In this document: positions 1-9,200 of the stretch, one piece after another
Numbering within the stretch: position 1 is the stretch's first letter
Layout: each line of letters starts with the position of its first letter
Source: Azospirillum sp.
GTDB taxonomy: Bacteria > Pseudomonadota > Alphaproteobacteria > Azospirillales > Azospirillaceae
Direction of reading: 5' to 3'
NCBI GenBank assembly: GCA_027486405.1
Contig: JAIXPD010000054.1
Span: forward strand, 27,785-91,784
Length of the DNA stretch: 64,000 nucleotides
Notes under the pieces: model-generated
The model's input: only the letters and a program-made list of their open reading frames with translations
What the model was told of the DNA's origin: nothing
Databases searched by the model: none
Position numbers and translations under genes: made by a program

Positions 1-424
1 CGGATCCGATGTTGACGATGGATCCCGGCTTGCCCGCGTCGATCATCAGACGGGCGGCGGCCTTGGTGTTCAGGAAACAGCCCTTCAGGTTGGTGCGGAT
101 CACCCGGTCCCAGGAGTCCTCATCCAACTCCAGCAGGCCCGCCCAGGTCTGCACCCCGGCGTTGTTGATGAGCACGTCCGGTGCCGTTCCGAACCAGTCG
201 GCGGCCTGTTGGTAAAAACGCTCCACCTCCGCGCCGACGCCGACGTCACAGGCAAAGCCGTGCGCGCTTCCGCCGCGCCGTTCGGCCTCCGCCATCAGGC
301 TGTCGGTGGAGTCCGGCAGGGATCGGTCGCTGAACGCGACGGCGAAGCCCGCTTCGGCAAAGGCCAGGACCAGACGCCGCCCGATGCCCGACCCTCCCCC
401 GGTGACAACGGCGCAACGCTTCAT
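1..424 (-). CDS. SDR family oxidoreductase (C-terminus outside window)
   Basis: The N-terminal 141 residues of a short-chain dehydrogenase/reductase, an NAD(P)(H)-dependent cytosolic oxidoreductase. The Rossmann glycine motif TGGGSGIG is at residues 8-15. The acidic residue D33 after the second strand suggests NAD(H) preference, and the structural NNAG motif is at 87-90. The Ser-Tyr-Lys catalytic residues lie beyond the window edge, so activity cannot be judged. The ATG at 424 is used because the glycine motif follows immediately, as is usual for the family. The XRE regulator gene lies upstream on the same strand with a 141-base gap. The substrate is unknown. Confidence 0.88.
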   Translation of the reverse strand, partial: MKRCAVVTGGGSGIGRRLVLAFAEAGFAVAFSDRSLPDSTDSLMAEAERRGGSAHGFACDVGVGAEVERFYQQAADWFGTAPDVLINNAGVQTWAGLLELDEDSWDRVIRTNLKGCFLNTKAAARLMIDAGKPGSIVNIGS

Positions 425-565
425 GCGGATTCTCCCCATCGGTCCGGTGTGGTTGGAACGGTTGTGGCGCGTCCGGCCACCATCGTCGCGGCAACCACGA
501 TGGCGGCGCGTCCGGCGCGGGTCAACCCAGCTTCCTGGCCGGCTTCCTGGTCATCTTCGGAGCCG

Positions 566-967
566 TCAGCGCCGCCGCCCGGCGATCCGGCGGGTCCCCA
601 TGGCCTTGCGCGGCGGCACGGCGTCGATGATCGTCAGCAGCCGGTCGAGCGTCTCGTCGTCCAGATCGCCGATGCGTTCGGACAGGCGGTTCGCCAGCTC
701 GGTCGCCCGGGCGCTGAGGCCGGAGGTGTCGACGGTGACGCGCGGGTGCGACAGGTCGGCCAGCCGTTCCAGCGCCTCCGCCTCGTCCCAGATGATGCCG
801 AAATAGGCGCAGATCTGGCGGACAAGCTGGGGGGAGGGCTGGCCGCGCTTGCCATGCTCCAGCGCCGAGAGGTAGGCGGACGAAATGGACAGGTCGCTCG
901 CCATCTGCTTCAACGTCACGCCCTTGGCGTCGCGCAGCGAACGGACCCGTTCGCCGAACGGTGTCAT
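566..967 (-). CDS. XRE-family helix-turn-helix regulator
   Basis: A 133-residue DNA-binding protein with an XRE/Cro-type helix-turn-helix over about residues 4-60 (recognition region around LSISSAYLSALE). It has a C-terminal extension with an acidic helix (IGDLDDETLDRLLTIID) and a basic tail. The ATG at 967 follows a GGGAAG ribosome-binding site; an in-frame TTG at 982 is less likely. It lies just upstream of, and in line with, the SDR gene, so it may regulate that gene or itself. This is positional inference; the ligand and operator are unknown. Confidence 0.85.
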   Translation of the reverse strand: MTPFGERVRSLRDAKGVTLKQMASDLSISSAYLSALEHGKRGQPSPQLVRQICAYFGIIWDEAEALERLADLSHPRVTVDTSGLSARATELANRLSERIGDLDDETLDRLLTIIDAVPPRKAMGTRRIAGRRR

Positions 968-1120
968 CGGATGTCTTCCCAAGTGGTTGGGCCAAAGGAT
1001 CAGAATCGGCCCACGGGATTCCGCGCCGCGTCACACGAACCGCCGGATGAGCCGTGTTTCACATGAAACGGAGGACGCCTTGGGCGTTGGAACGGAACGC
1101 GGATTCCGCGTTCCGTCGCT

Positions 1121-1702
1121 CTAGTCCTTACGGTCGCGCTGCCGTTTAATCAAGACATACAACGCGCCGTCGCCGCCGTCCTTGGGCTGGGCGGTTTGGA
1201 TGGCGACGACCAGCGGGCGCAGGGCCGGATCGCCCAACCAGCGCGGGACCGCCTGGCGCAGCACGCCGACCCCGCCGGTGAAGCTGCCCTTGCCGGTGAT
1301 GATCAGCACGCAGCGCCGCCGCTCGTGCCACGCCCGGTGAACGAAGGCGGCGAGCGCGGTGTGGGCCTGGGTCTGGGTCATGCCGTGCAGGTCGATCCGC
1401 CCTTCGATCGGCAGTTCGCCGCGCCGGAACCGGTCGCTGGTGCGCCGGTCGATGTTGGCGGTGGACCCCATGGTCAGCGGCGACAGGGCGTTGCGGCCCG
1501 GTCGTTCGGCCGGGCTGTGCGCCCGCGCCGTGGGGGGCGGGGCCAGACGGGTGGCGACGGGTTCCTCCGCGCCCAGATCAAGCGGATCGGGGCCGTGATC
1601 GGGATCGGCGTCCTCGGCCCGGCCCGGCATGGGCACGGCGTCGCGCATGGCGATCCGCCACAGATACCGCTCCTCGGGCGTGGGCAGGCGGCGGCGGGTC
1701 AT
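1121..1702 (-). CDS. Smr-domain protein (SmrA/B type)
   Basis: A 193-residue protein with a disordered, Pro/Ala-rich N-terminal half and a C-terminal Smr domain. The domain shows the family's LHGMT motif at 105-109, TGKG at 136-139 and the terminal GGDGALYVLI strand. Smr domains are small nuclease or nucleic-acid-binding folds; the bacterial SmrB protein rescues collided ribosomes by cleaving mRNA, while stand-alone alphaproteobacterial members are little studied. The ATG at 1702 is chosen over 1819 because the earlier stretch is low-complexity and MTRRRLPTPEE is a typical family start. Confidence 0.85.
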   Translation of the reverse strand: MTRRRLPTPEERYLWRIAMRDAVPMPGRAEDADPDHGPDPLDLGAEEPVATRLAPPPTARAHSPAERPGRNALSPLTMGSTANIDRRTSDRFRRGELPIEGRIDLHGMTQTQAHTALAAFVHRAWHERRRCVLIITGKGSFTGGVGVLRQAVPRWLGDPALRPLVVAIQTAQPKDGGDGALYVLIKRQRDRKD

Positions 1703-1861
1703 CGGCGCGGAACTCTTTCTCGGGGGCAGGGGGATGATAGGGATAAATCGCGCGCGTTGCCGCGCTGTCAATCGCTGATGCGGCCGCTGATGCTGCGATG
1801 CACCCGTTTCACGGCGCACCGGATCCGGTGAACTGGCGGTCGGCAGGCCGTCAGGCGGCGG

Positions 1862-2404
1862 TCAGGCGGCGGTCAGCGGGTAGTCGGCCAACGCCTCGTA
1901 CCGCGATCCATGCTCGCTCAGATGGCTGCGGTACAGGGTCAGGCGGTCCACCGGCATCGGCCCGGCGCGGAACAGGCCGTGATCGGACAGGTAACGCCCC
2001 AACCGCTCCGCCGGGGCGTCGCGCAGGCGGGCGAGCGTGACGTGGGGGGTGAAGGCGTGGGCGTCGGCGGGCAGGCCGCAGCGGACCAGCGCCGTTTCCA
2101 CCTTGGCCTGAAGATGGGTCAGGGCGTCGTTCCGTTCCACCCCGGCCCACAGGATGCGGGCGCGGCGCGCCGACCCGAACAGCCCGACACCGTCCAGCGT
2201 CAGGGCGAAGGGGGCGGCGCGCAGCCCCAACAGCGCCTCGTCGATGTCGATGGCCCGATCCTCCGGCACCTCGCCGATGAAGCGCAGGGTCAGATGCAGG
2301 CTGTCCGCCTCCATCCAGCGCGCCCCCGGCACCCCGCCGTGCAAACCGGCGAGGCGCTGGCGGATCGGCTCCGCGATGGGTATGGCGACGAACAGGCGCA
2401 GCAT
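1862..2404 (-). CDS. thpR: RNA 2',3'-cyclic phosphodiesterase (2'-5' RNA ligase family)
   Basis: A 180-residue member of the 2H phosphoesterase superfamily. Both HxT/Sx signatures are present: HLTLRFIG at about residues 37-44 and HVTLARL in the second half. ThpR proteins hydrolyse RNA 2',3'-cyclic phosphates and can ligate tRNA halves in vitro; the cellular role is uncertain. The ATG at 2404 is used because MLRLFVAIP is the standard family start; the in-frame upstream ATG at 2500 lies inside a dispersed repeat. The stop codon lies in an 11-bp tandem duplication (1850-1871). Confidence 0.9.
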   Translation of the reverse strand: MLRLFVAIPIAEPIRQRLAGLHGGVPGARWMEADSLHLTLRFIGEVPEDRAIDIDEALLGLRAAPFALTLDGVGLFGSARRARILWAGVERNDALTHLQAKVETALVRCGLPADAHAFTPHVTLARLRDAPAERLGRYLSDHGLFRAGPMPVDRLTLYRSHLSEHGSRYEALADYPLTAA

Positions 2405-2433
2405 CGGCGGGCGGATCCGGTTGGTGGTGGGGG

Positions 2434-2680
2434 CAGGGCAGTCGTTTGAACGAACGCTCATCGTCACGCAAACAAGAATGGACGCGGATTTCACGGACAA
2501 AAGGAAGGATTACACGGATTTTCGACTCCAATTGTCTCCCGGATCCCGCCATGAGGTTTGTCGCGAGATCGCAAACAGGACAGCTCTGGGGTGCGTTCCG
2601 TGAAATCCGTGAAAAAATCCGTGAAATTCGTGTCCATTCTTGTTTTGACCGGGTGCACGGTGCCTCAAACGATTGCCCTG
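2434..2680 (+). repeat. MITE-like element, copy A
   Basis: Dispersed 247-bp element. It opens with GGGCAGTCGTTTGA at 2436-2449 and closes with the near-exact inverse TCAAACGATTGCCC at 2665-2678. Inside are the subterminal blocks CAAGAATGGAC and GTCCATTCTTG, and several copies of a CACGGATTTCACGG-like motif in opposite orientations, so a transcript could fold into one long hairpin. The flanks share an imperfect GGTGGGGG direct repeat, but this sequence is low-complexity. No transposase is encoded; short ORFs in it are by-products of the repeat. Confidence 0.85.
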
Positions 2681-2702
2681 GGGTGGGGGCTGAACCCTTG
2701 CG

Positions 2703-3743
2703 TTACGGGCAGGGGTCGGGGATGCGGTTGTGCACCGCGTTGATCTCCGCCAGCACCTCGTCCGACAGGGTCAGGTTGACGGCGTCGATGTTCGACAGCA
2801 GCGTCTCCATCGTCGTCGCCCCGATCAGGGAGGACGCGACGAAGGGCTGATGCAGGGTGAAGGCGATGGCCATCTGCGACGGCGACAGGCCATGACGGCG
2901 GGCGATGTCCAGATAGGCTTCGGTCGCCGCGTCGGCGTTGACGGTGGCGTAGCGCGAGCTGCGGTGGTCGATGGACCGGCGCGACCCCGGCGGGACGACG
3001 CCGTTCAGGTACTTCCCGGTCAGTGTCGCCGCGCCCAACGGCGAATAGGCCAGCAACCCGACCTCTTCGCGCAGGCTGACTTCCGACAGGCCCTGTTCAA
3101 AGGTCCGGTTCAGCAGATTGTAGGCGTTCTGGATCGAGACGACGCGCGGCAGCCCGGCAACCTCGGCGGCGCGCAGGAAGCGCATGACGCCCCACGGCGT
3201 TTCGTTCGACAGGCCGACATGCCGGATCTTGCCCGCCGTCACCAGATCGCCGAAGACGGCCAGCGTCTCTTCGATCGGCACGCCGTCCTTGTCCGGCTGG
3301 TGGCTGTAGACGCGCGCGCCAAAACGGGCGGTGGCGCGGTCGGGCCAATGGAGTTGGTAGAGGTCGATGTAGTCGGTCTTCAGCCGCGCCAGGCTGGCGT
3401 CCACCGCCGCAACGATGTTGGCGCGGTCGGGGCGGGACTGGCCATCGCGCACCCATTGGAAGCCGCCGCCCCCGCCGATCACCTTGGTCGCCAGGATCAC
3501 CTTGTCGCGCTGGCCGCGCGACTGGAACCAGGACCCGATGATCGCCTCGGTCTTGCCATAGCTGTCGGCGGTCGGCGGGATGGCGTACATCTCCGCCGTG
3601 TCCCAGAACGTGACTCCACGCTCCAACGCGGCGTCCATCTGGGCGTGGCCTTCGGCCTCCGTGTTCTGTTTGCCCCAGGTCATGGTCCCGAGGCCGATGG
3701 CGCTGACCGACAGGCCGCTGCGGCCAAGCGAACGATACTGCAT
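2703..3743 (-). CDS. tas: Aldo/keto reductase, Tas type
   Basis: A 346-residue NADP(H)-dependent aldo/keto reductase, closely resembling E. coli Tas in length and in motifs along the whole chain (LGTMTWG, WDTAEMY, GLSNETPWGVMR, LNRTFEQGL, LIGATTMETLLSNI). The catalytic tetrad is visible as D48, Y53, K87 and H132. Tas can suppress a tyrosine auxotrophy in E. coli, but its natural substrate is unsettled. The FIST gene ends 12 bases upstream on the same strand, so the two are probably cotranscribed. An AAGGA ribosome-binding site precedes the ATG. Confidence 0.92.
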   Translation of the reverse strand: MQYRSLGRSGLSVSAIGLGTMTWGKQNTEAEGHAQMDAALERGVTFWDTAEMYAIPPTADSYGKTEAIIGSWFQSRGQRDKVILATKVIGGGGGFQWVRDGQSRPDRANIVAAVDASLARLKTDYIDLYQLHWPDRATARFGARVYSHQPDKDGVPIEETLAVFGDLVTAGKIRHVGLSNETPWGVMRFLRAAEVAGLPRVVSIQNAYNLLNRTFEQGLSEVSLREEVGLLAYSPLGAATLTGKYLNGVVPPGSRRSIDHRSSRYATVNADAATEAYLDIARRHGLSPSQMAIAFTLHQPFVASSLIGATTMETLLSNIDAVNLTLSDEVLAEINAVHNRIPDPCP

Positions 3744-3755
3744 CCGAAATGATCC

Positions 3756-4919
3756 TTACAGGAAAAGGGTCAATACGCCTGTGTAACCATACAGACGGTT
3801 GTGGGAGATTTCGCCCGAGGCGTAGAATCCGACGATGGGCAGGTCGCCGAACGCCTCGCGGATCATCGCCAGCTCGGCGTCGGCGTCGGTGAACAGGCTG
3901 GGGCCACGGGCGATGCAACTGATGTAGACCGCCCCCTTGGGCGGCGACGTCACCCGCTTCTTGAGCGTGGCGAGCGTGCGGCGCATGTCGGCGGCGGCGT
4001 TGGCGGCGTCGCGGCGGGTGAACAGGATGCCCTGGCCGGTCGCCACCGGTTCGGCGATGGACAGCCACCCGGCGCGCGGATCGATGGCGACCAGATCGCG
4101 GACCAGATAATCCTGGGTGTCGGATCCGGGGATGGGCAACCCGGCGCAGATCACCCCGGCGACGCGGCGCAGATTGTTGGCCAGATCCGGTCCGATGTCC
4201 TCCTTGAACACCTCCAGCGCCGGGCGGCCGTCGATCTCCAAAATCACGTTGTCGTCGCTGGCGGTGATGGTGCGTTTCGGCCCGATGGGCTGGCAGCCCT
4301 GGGTCTTGGCGGTGGCGACCGCGACCGACGGGGCGAACAGCGCGCCCGACAACCCGCCATCGGCGACCACGCTGCCGCCCAGCCCGACGTCGGCGGGCAG
4401 GCAGAATTGCGGGAACTCCCCGCGCGACGCGCTGGTCCCGCCGACCAGAAAGGCGCTGGCGCTGTCGGACAGGCGGGCGACCAGATCGGGAAGCTGCTGG
4501 TTGCGCGGGTCGGCGTGGACCAGGGCGAAGGCCGCACCATGCTTGTCCAGCCAGCCGCCCGCCGCCCGCCGCAGCGGGTCCAGGTCGGTCGTCAGCATTG
4601 GGAACAGGCGCACGGCGTCTTCCGGCAGCCGGGCGACCATCACCGCCATCGCCGGTTCGTCGAAAAACACCGTGTCGCGGCTGACCACGCCGATGCCGAC
4701 GGTCCCCACCCAATCGCGGATGCCGGTGACGCCGCGCAGCAGGGTCAGGATGCTGGCCGCGTGCGGGGCCAGCCCGTCGGTCAGATACAGGAACCCCAGC
4801 GTGCAGCCCGCCACCGGTCCCAGCTGATCGAGGCAGGCTTTCGCCGTCAGCCCCCAATCGGCACCGGCGGCGCTGGCGGTGAGAAAGACGGGGCCGGGCG
4901 GGGCGGAGGCGGTTCTCAT
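3756..4919 (-). CDS. FIST-domain protein (FIST-N plus FIST-C)
   Basis: A 387-residue cytosolic protein with an N-terminal FIST domain (about residues 10-220, including FLVGGTSASRGEF) and a C-terminal FIST_C domain ending in the GEISHNRLYGYTGVLTLFL block typical of the family. FIST modules are thought to bind small ligands such as amino acids and are often linked to signal transduction; here there is no kinase or methyl-accepting domain. The gene sits tightly between the esterase gene (7-base gap) and tas (12-base gap), which suggests a three-gene operon. The ligand is unknown. Confidence 0.88.
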   Translation of the reverse strand: MRTASAPPGPVFLTASAAGADWGLTAKACLDQLGPVAGCTLGFLYLTDGLAPHAASILTLLRGVTGIRDWVGTVGIGVVSRDTVFFDEPAMAVMVARLPEDAVRLFPMLTTDLDPLRRAAGGWLDKHGAAFALVHADPRNQQLPDLVARLSDSASAFLVGGTSASRGEFPQFCLPADVGLGGSVVADGGLSGALFAPSVAVATAKTQGCQPIGPKRTITASDDNVILEIDGRPALEVFKEDIGPDLANNLRRVAGVICAGLPIPGSDTQDYLVRDLVAIDPRAGWLSIAEPVATGQGILFTRRDAANAAADMRRTLATLKKRVTSPPKGAVYISCIARGPSLFTDADAELAMIREAFGDLPIVGFYASGEISHNRLYGYTGVLTLFL

Positions 4920-4926
4920 CGGCGGG

Positions 4927-5634
4927 TCAGCTTCCGGATTTGGGCAGGGAATCGAGCAGGCGGGTGACGGCGGGCAGGATGCGCTCCACGATCACCGCCA
5001 CACCGTTTGCGGTCGGGTGCAGCCCGTCGTTCTGGATCAGCGCCCGGTCGGTCGCCACCCCATCCAAAAAGAAGGGGTAGAGCGGCACGCCGTGGCGGGC
5101 GGCCAGATCGGGATAGAGCGCGTTGAACGGCTGCGTGTAGGAGGGGCCGAGGCTGGGGGTGGCCAGCATGCCCGCCAACAGGGTTGGAATCTTCTGGTCC
5201 TTCAGCCGCGTCAGGATCGCATCCAAATTGGCTTTGGCGGCGGCCGGGTCAAGCCCGCGCAGCATGTCGTTCGCCCCCAGCTCGACGATGGCGGCGTCGG
5301 GGCGTTCGGCCAAGGCCCAATCCAGCCGGGCCAGCCCGCCCGCCGTGGTGTCGCCCGACACCCCGGCGTTGATGACGGTGACGGCGTAGCCCTTGGCGAC
5401 CAGCGCCTGTTGCAGTTGGGCGGTGAAGCCCTGCGCTGCGGGCAGGCCATAGCCGGCGGTCAGGCTGTCGCCCAACGCCAGCAGCTTGACCGGCGGCGCG
5501 GCCGTGGCCGGGGTGAACGGGGTCATGAGGGCGGCCATCGCCGCGAGCGCTGCGGCAAACAGGGCGCGGCGGTTGAAAGCGCTGGGAGCCGTGCCATATG
5601 GCGAAGGTCCTTTCCGCACGATCGAGTGACGCAT
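4927..5634 (-). CDS. tesA: Periplasmic arylesterase / lysophospholipase, TesA type
   Basis: A 235-residue SGNH/GDSL hydrolase. It has an N-terminal signal region (residues ~20-45, with NRRALFAAAL resembling a twin-arginine or Sec signal), block I GDSLTAGYG with the catalytic serine, block III GANDMLRG, and block V DGLHPT with the catalytic Asp-His pair. TesA enzymes hydrolyse acyl-CoA, aryl esters and lysophospholipids in the periplasm. The ATG at 5634 overlaps the region just upstream of the divergent ABC ATPase. The tesA/ybbA/ybbP arrangement is common in Proteobacteria. Confidence 0.92.
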   Translation of the reverse strand: MRHSIVRKGPSPYGTAPSAFNRRALFAAALAAMAALMTPFTPATAAPPVKLLALGDSLTAGYGLPAAQGFTAQLQQALVAKGYAVTVINAGVSGDTTAGGLARLDWALAERPDAAIVELGANDMLRGLDPAAAKANLDAILTRLKDQKIPTLLAGMLATPSLGPSYTQPFNALYPDLAARHGVPLYPFFLDGVATDRALIQNDGLHPTANGVAVIVERILPAVTRLLDSLPKSGS

Positions 5635-5650
5635 GTCCAAGGTCCAATCC

Positions 5651-6376
5651 ATGTCAACGCCGTCCGAAACCATCGTCGATCTCGACGACGTCCATCTGAG
5701 ATTGGACAGCGGGGCGGGACCCGTCAACATCCTGCGCGGCGTTTCCCTGCGCGTCGAACGTGGCGAGCGGGTTGGCATCGTCGGCCCCAGCGGGTCGGGC
5801 AAATCGACGATGATGATGGTGATGGCCGGGTTGGAGCGCGCCTCGGCGGGCCGGATCCGGGTCGCCGGTCAGGATTTGGCCGGGCTGGACGAGGATGGTC
5901 TGGCCCGCTTCCGCCGCGACCGCGTCGGCATCGTCTTTCAGGCTTTTCATCTGGTCCCGACGATGACGGCGCTGGAGAATGTGGCGATCCCGTTGGAGTT
6001 CGCCGGGGTGTCCGACGCCTTCGATCGGGCGCAACGGGCGCTGGAGTCGGTCGGGCTGGGCCACCGCATCCACCATTACCCCGGCCAGATGTCGGGCGGG
6101 GAGCAGCAGCGCACGGCGCTGGCCCGCGCCTTCGTCACCGAACCGGCGCTGCTGCTGGCCGACGAGCCGACCGGCAACCTCGACATCGACACCGGGGCGA
6201 CCATCGTCCGCCTGCTGTTCGATCTGGCCGAACGGCGCGGCACGACGCTGGTGCTCATCACCCATGATCCGGCGCTGGCGGCGCGCTGCGACCGCACGGT
6301 GCGGCTGGCCGACGGGCGCATCGCCGACGATGGCCTCGCCACCCGGCGGGCGCGCCCCGTCCTGGTCGGGGAGTGA
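5651..6376 (+). CDS. ybbA: ABC transporter ATP-binding protein, YbbA/LolD type
   Basis: A 241-residue ABC ATPase of the MacB/LolD group. Walker A is GPSGSGKST, the Q-loop region reads VGIVFQAFHLVPTM, the signature is MSGGEQQRTALARA, Walker B is ALLLADEPTGNL and the H-loop is ITHD. The ATG at 5651 is preferred over the one at 5633, which overlaps the divergent esterase start. The permease gene follows immediately, and the esterase lies next door in opposite orientation, as in the E. coli ybbA-ybbP-tesA locus. The transported substrate is unknown; lipid or lipid-soluble compounds are suspected for this family. Confidence 0.93.
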   Translation: MSTPSETIVDLDDVHLRLDSGAGPVNILRGVSLRVERGERVGIVGPSGSGKSTMMMVMAGLERASAGRIRVAGQDLAGLDEDGLARFRRDRVGIVFQAFHLVPTMTALENVAIPLEFAGVSDAFDRAQRALESVGLGHRIHHYPGQMSGGEQQRTALARAFVTEPALLLADEPTGNLDIDTGATIVRLLFDLAERRGTTLVLITHDPALAARCDRTVRLADGRIADDGLATRRARPVLVGE

Positions 6377-6381
6377 GCGGG

Positions 6382-9015
6382 ATGAGCGACCCGACCCTGC
6401 CGCCGGACGCCGTGCCCCCTGAGGCCGCGCCCACGAACGCCGAACCACCCGGCGAGCCACGCGCCGACCACGGCCCCTTTGCCCACCGGCTGTTCACCCT
6501 GCGTCTGGCCCTTCGGTTGGCGCGGCGCGAGTTGCGCGGCGGGTTGAAGGGGTTCTGGATTTTCCTGGGCTGCCTGACGCTGGGGGTGGCGGCCATCGCC
6601 GCCGTGCAATCGGTGTCGAGCGGCCTGAAAGCCGGGCTGGTTCAGGATGGCCGCGTCATCCTGGGCGGCGACGTCGCGGTGCGCCAACTCTACACCCCGC
6701 CGACGCCGGAGCAGCGGGCGGATCTGGTCGGCTCCGCGCGGGCGTCCACCAGCGCGGAGATGCGCGGCATGGTGCGGGCGCTGGACGAAAGCCGATCCTC
6801 GCTGGTCGAGCTGAAGGCGGTGGACGATCCCTATCCGCTCTACGGCGCTGTGACCTTGAGCGGCGGCGGTCCCCTGGCCGAGGCGCTGGCCGAGCGGGAC
6901 GGGCTGTGGGGGGCGGTGGTCGAAGCCAGCCTGACCGACCGGCTGGGCGTGGCGGTGGGCGACCGCCTGCGGCTGGGCGACCGCGTCTATCGGGTGGCCG
7001 GGGTGCTGGATCGCGAGCCGGACCGGGCGTCTTCCAACGCCTTTTCCCTGGGGCCGCGCCTGCTGGTCGCGCTGGCCTCGCTGGAGGGAACCGGGCTGCT
7101 GCAACCGGGCAGTCTGGTGTGGTGGACGGTCAAGATTGCCTTGCCGCCGGGGACCGACGCGCGGGACTGGCAGGCGGCGGTGAAGGCCCGCTTCCCCAAC
7201 GCACCCTGGACCATCCGCGACCTGTCCAGCGCCTCCCCCCAGATCGAACGCTTCATCGAACGGATGACGCTGTTTCTGACGCTGGTCGGATTGACCGCGC
7301 TGCTGGTCGGTGGGGTCGGGGTGGGCAACGCCGTGCGCAGCCATCTGGATTCCCGCGCCCGGACCATTGCCATGCTCAAATGCGTCGGCGCGCCCGGGGC
7401 GTTGGTGTTCCAGCTCTATCTGGTGCAAATCCTGGCGCTGGCCGTGTTGGGCGTGGTCGCCGGTCTGGCGCTGGGGGCGTTGGCCCCGCTGGCGCTGGGC
7501 CATCTGCTGGAGGGGGTGTTGCCGGTGACGGCGCGCATCGGGATTTACCCCGGCGCGCTGGCCTTGGCCGCGCTCTATGGCCTGCTCACGGCGCTGGCCT
7601 TCTCGTTGTGGCCGCTGGGCCGGGCGCGCGAGGTTCCGGCGGGTGCCCTGTTCCGCGACGCCATCACCCCGGCGCGCGGGCGTCCGCGCGCGCCCTATGT
7701 CATCGGCCTGGGCCTGACCGTGCTGGCGCTGGCCGGTCTGGCGGTGGCGACGGCGGACAACAAGCCCTTCGCCCTGTGGTTCGTCGGCGGGTCCATCGCC
7801 ACCTTTGCCCTGTTTCGCGGGGCCGCCGCGCTCATCACCTGGGGCGCGGCGCGGGTGGGGCGGGTGCGCCGACCGGGCTTGCGGCTGGCGCTGGCCAATC
7901 TGCACCGGCCCGGCAACCCGACTGGGGCGGTGGTGCTGTCGCTGGGGCTGGGGTTGACCGTGCTGGTCGCCGTGGCGCAGATCGAGGCCAACTTCGCCCG
8001 CCGGGTGTCGGACACGATTCCAAAGGACGCCCCGGCCTTTTTCTTCGTCGACATCCAGCGCGACCAGTTCGCCGCGCTGCGCGACACCGTCACCGCCGTG
8101 CCCGGAACCAGCGCCTTTGAAGCGGTCCCCAGCCTGCGCGGCCGGATCGAGCGGGTGAACGGGGTGGAGGCCGAAAAGGCGCTGGCCAACCCCGAACAGG
8201 CGTGGATTCTGGCGGGCGACCGGGGGATCACCTATTCCGCGACGCCGCCGGAGCATTCGCAGATCGTCAAGGGCCAGTGGTGGCCGACCGATTATCGCGG
8301 CCCGCCCCTGATCTCCATCCACCAGAGCGTCGCCGACGCCTTCAACATCGGGCCGGGGGCCACGCTGACCGTCAACATTCTGGGCCGCAGCGTCGAGGCG
8401 ACGGTCGCCAGCGTGCGCGCGGCGGAATTCAGCACGATGACGATCAACTTCACCATGGTGTTCGCCCCCGGCACGCTGGAAGGCGCGCCGCAAACCTGGA
8501 TCGCCACCGTCCGCGCGACGCCGGACGCGGAGTCGGCGGTGCAAAAGGCGGTGCTGTCGCGCTTTTCCAACATCACCCTGGTGCGGGTGAAGGACGCGCT
8601 CGACACGGTGGCGGGGATGCTGGGGAACATCGGCACGGCGGTGCGGGTGGTGGCCGCGATCACGCTGGCGGCGGGCACGCTGGTGCTGGCCGGGGCGGTG
8701 GCCGCCGGGCACCGCCGCCGGGTCTATGACGCCGTGGTGCTGAAGGTGCTGGGGGCGACGCGGGCCGACGTGCTGCGCGCCTTCCTGATGGAATATGGCT
8801 TGCTGGGTCTGCTGACCGCCGCCATCGCCGGGGTGATCGGCACGTTGACCGCCTGGGCGGTGCTGCTGTTCCTGATGCGGTGGGATTGGGCGTTCCAGCC
8901 GATGGCGGTGATCGGCACGGCGCTGTTGAGCACGGCGATCACGCTGGCCTTTGGCTTTGTCGGCACCTGGCGGGCGTTGGGCCAACCCGCCGCCCCGCTG
9001 CTGCGCAACGAATGA
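6382..9015 (+). CDS. ybbP: ABC transporter permease, YbbP/FtsX type
   Basis: An 877-residue inner-membrane permease. It has a cytosolic N-terminal tail (~45 residues), a first membrane segment (GFWIFLGCLTLGVAAIAAV), a large periplasmic domain, a first FtsX block around the middle (LTALLVGGVGVGNAVRSHL, IAMLKCVGAPG), further membrane helices, a second periplasmic domain and a C-terminal FtsX block (AVVLKVLGATRADVLRAFL). The duplicated layout and length fit YbbP. The ATG at 6382 starts 5 bases after the ATPase stop; a GTG at 6373 overlapping the stop is also possible. It forms the exporter together with YbbA. Confidence 0.92.
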   Translation: MSDPTLPPDAVPPEAAPTNAEPPGEPRADHGPFAHRLFTLRLALRLARRELRGGLKGFWIFLGCLTLGVAAIAAVQSVSSGLKAGLVQDGRVILGGDVAVRQLYTPPTPEQRADLVGSARASTSAEMRGMVRALDESRSSLVELKAVDDPYPLYGAVTLSGGGPLAEALAERDGLWGAVVEASLTDRLGVAVGDRLRLGDRVYRVAGVLDREPDRASSNAFSLGPRLLVALASLEGTGLLQPGSLVWWTVKIALPPGTDARDWQAAVKARFPNAPWTIRDLSSASPQIERFIERMTLFLTLVGLTALLVGGVGVGNAVRSHLDSRARTIAMLKCVGAPGALVFQLYLVQILALAVLGVVAGLALGALAPLALGHLLEGVLPVTARIGIYPGALALAALYGLLTALAFSLWPLGRAREVPAGALFRDAITPARGRPRAPYVIGLGLTVLALAGLAVATADNKPFALWFVGGSIATFALFRGAAALITWGAARVGRVRRPGLRLALANLHRPGNPTGAVVLSLGLGLTVLVAVAQIEANFARRVSDTIPKDAPAFFFVDIQRDQFAALRDTVTAVPGTSAFEAVPSLRGRIERVNGVEAEKALANPEQAWILAGDRGITYSATPPEHSQIVKGQWWPTDYRGPPLISIHQSVADAFNIGPGATLTVNILGRSVEATVASVRAAEFSTMTINFTMVFAPGTLEGAPQTWIATVRATPDAESAVQKAVLSRFSNITLVRVKDALDTVAGMLGNIGTAVRVVAAITLAAGTLVLAGAVAAGHRRRVYDAVVLKVLGATRADVLRAFLMEYGLLGLLTAAIAGVIGTLTAWAVLLFLMRWDWAFQPMAVIGTALLSTAITLAFGFVGTWRALGQPAAPLLRNE

Positions 9016-9200
9016 CGGCGTCCGCTGGCAAACAAAGCGCGGCGCGGTCAAAGAAGTTTCACAGAGCTGTGTTTCACGGTGGGGGAGTCACGCGCGCGAA
9101 TTTATCCGACGAATCCTGTTCGGATTCCTATTGAACGGTTGGGGGGACACGCCAATATGGGAATACAACGGGACCACCCATTTTGACCGAGGATTGAACC

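Noticed and set aside
2446..2850. Short ORFs inside the MITE-like copies
   Set aside because: They arise from the repeat motifs read in several frames, differ between copies, and lack ribosome-binding sites.
6076..9051. A 991-codon open frame antisense to the ABC permease
   Set aside because: The translation is Arg/Gln/His-rich low-complexity sequence with no motif, while the plus-strand permease has family blocks throughout.
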